Shown here piece after piece: positions 7,550 through 7,900 of a stretch of DNA of 7,900 bases. Every line of letters starts with the position of its first letter. The stretch's first letter is position 1. The notes under the pieces were generated by a model that worked only from the letters and a program-made list of their open reading frames with translations, was not told the origin of the DNA and did not search any database. The position numbers and the translations under genes were made by a program. The stretch spans positions 1 through 7,900 of the forward strand of contig CAKURH010000125.1 in the NCBI GenBank assembly GCA_934675625.1. The letters are read 5' to 3'. The stretch is from an uncultured Kiritimatiellota bacterium. Lineage in GTDB: Bacteria > Verrucomicrobiota > Kiritimatiellia > RFP12 > UBA1067.

Positions 7550-7555
7550 CCTCCT
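7550..7555 (-). promoter_or_regulatory. Ribosome binding site of the IS110 transposase
   Basis: Minus-strand AGGAGG lies 6 bases before the ATG at 7543. It rules out the longer reading from 7702, whose extra residues are coded in the structured non-coding end. Confidence 0.85.
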
Positions 7556-7559
7556 GTCT

Positions 7560-7722
7560 GTCTGTGTCTTTGCACGGACACCGTGGCCAGTGCGCTTCAA
7601 ATCACATTGTATCAGATAGGAGGGTCTTTTGCATTGGGGGAACGGCATGTTTGCAAGTCGCTTTCCGTCCAGCCAGTTGTCAAAGAACGCATCCTTTCCC
7701 ACCGTTGAGAAAAGGCTCGTTC
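7560..7722 (-). ncRNA. Candidate IS110 bridge RNA
   Basis: This is the non-coding stretch directly upstream of the transposase, where IS110-group elements such as IS621 encode the guide RNA that pairs with target and donor DNA. On the minus strand it starts a few bases after a TATAAT box. A long 5' stem-loop is visible: GAACG (7722-7718) with CGTTC (7689-7685), and inside it CCTTTTC (7715-7709) with GGAAAGG (7699-7693, one G-T pair). A second hairpin pairs GGACGG (7670-7665) with CCGTTCC (7645-7639, one bulge), leaving a 19-base loop. A third pairs CACGG (7585-7581) with CCGTG (7577-7573). The order of a 5' stem-loop followed by two looped structures is what bridge RNAs show. Ends are estimates; the assignment is inference from position and hand folding. 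Confidence 0.45.
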
Positions 7723-7725
7723 TAC

Positions 7726-7731
7726 ATTATA
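7726..7731 (-). promoter_or_regulatory. TATAAT -10 box at the IS110 non-coding end
   Basis: This is a perfect minus-strand TATAAT in otherwise GC-rich sequence, just upstream of the candidate bridge RNA. No good -35 lies 17 bases upstream (GGTCTA). That is what would be expected if the -35 is supplied by the other element end when the element circularises, as reported for IS110 relatives. Confidence 0.5.
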
Positions 7732-7760
7732 CCTCTGCGGGAGGTTTATAGACCACCGAC

Positions 7761-7780
7761 GGACGCGACGGAGCGCGTCC
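7761..7780. repeat. REP-like GC-rich palindrome beside the IS110 end
   Basis: GGACGCG (7761-7767) pairs perfectly with CGCGTCC (7774-7780) around a 6-base loop ACGGAG, followed by CTCCCC. The short perfect stem in non-coding DNA resembles a repetitive extragenic palindrome. It has no T-tract on either side, so it is not an intrinsic terminator. Only one copy is in the window, so repetition in the genome is inferred. Confidence 0.45.
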
Positions 7781-7900
7781 CTCCCCTAGATGCGGAATCT
7801 CTGAAGCGACGTCGACCGTATTGGGTGACTTGTAAAGGGGGTGGGTCAGCAAAAACCTCTTAAGCCACTTTGGCCAGACGTGAATCGTAAGCATATGCGG
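7781..7900. other. Unassigned flank at the window edge, possible GTG gene start
   Basis: There is no recognisable gene. On the plus strand, GTG at 7841 opens a frame that stays open to the window end (GQQKPLKPLWPDVNRKHMR); AAAGGGG sits directly against the GTG, too close for an ideal ribosome binding site. On the minus strand a frame is open from the edge to a stop at 7729-7727, with an ATG at 7894, but its second half is just a translation of the REP-like palindrome and IS boundary. Neither resembles the continuation of carA in either direction. Confidence 0.25.

Larger units (their letters stand above)
6836..7735 (-). mobile_element. Partial IS110-family insertion sequence
   Basis: The element is read on the minus strand. 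The transposase 5' part lies at 6836-7543 and the upstream non-coding end extends to about 7735. That boundary is estimated from the TATAAT at 7726-7731 and the change to REP-like sequence beyond it; IS110 elements lack terminal inverted repeats, so the exact end cannot be read. The 3' part of the transposase and the other end of the element are absent. A long non-coding end upstream of the transposase is typical of the IS110 group, while the IS1111 group has it downstream. Confidence 0.75.

Noticed and set aside
6830..7708. Plus-strand open frame of 292 codons opposite the transposase
   Set aside because: It is the antisense of a conserved IS110 transposase and has no recognisable domain of its own.
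7761..7780. The palindrome as a transcription terminator
   Set aside because: Neither side has a T-tract, so it does not fit an intrinsic terminator.
7727..7894. Minus-strand open frame of about 55 residues from the window edge
   Set aside because: Its C-terminal half is a translation of the REP-like palindrome and its stop lies in the TATAAT box. There is no ribosome binding site or known motif; at best it is the tail of a gene outside the window.

Overview
The window is high-GC bacterial DNA with an almost one-strand layout. Four complete or partial genes for secreted proteins run left to right, followed by a terminator, the front part of a carA gene, and a broken IS110-family insertion sequence reading the other way. 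A BspA-type leucine-rich-repeat protein, several signal-peptide glycoside hydrolases (GH) of uncommon families, strong G/C bias at third codon positions and purine-rich leaders such as AAAGGAA before ATG together suggest an uncultured polysaccharide degrader of the PVC group. Kiritimatiellota/Verrucomicrobiota from a gut-like habitat is my best guess. This is inference; no marker gene in the window settles it.

Positions 2-6299 hold the tail of a leucine-rich-repeat surface protein and then three secreted glycosidases: an agarase/GH50-like clan GH-A enzyme, a GH36-type alpha-galactosidase-like enzyme, and a GH39-like clan GH-A enzyme. The gaps between the last three are about 52 bases and each contains a ribosome binding site, so they probably form one transcription unit. 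A strong Rho-independent terminator at 6321-6358 closes it. The set suggests stepwise attack on a galactose-containing or otherwise mixed polysaccharide outside the cytoplasm. No transporter, sensor or SusC/SusD-like gene is in view.

Positions 6359-6876 hold a new transcription unit: a good sigma-54 (-24/-12) promoter match, a ribosome binding site, and the first 107 codons of carA (carbamoyl-phosphate synthase small subunit). carA stops matching its family abruptly at 6837. At that base the sequence becomes the antisense of an IS110-family transposase that is itself cut short at its C-terminal domain. The two genes are truncated at the same point, so this is a rearranged junction or an assembly chimera, not a simple insertion.

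Positions 7544-7900 hold the 5' non-coding end of the IS110 element. On the minus strand it carries a TATAAT box followed by about 160 bases with a strong 5' stem-loop and further hairpins. Its size and place fit the bridge RNA (target- and donor-programming guide RNA) of IS110-group recombinases. Just outside the likely element end is a GC-rich palindrome resembling a REP element, a kind of site such elements are known to target. This candidate bridge RNA and the chimeric carA/IS110 junction are the most interesting parts of the window.
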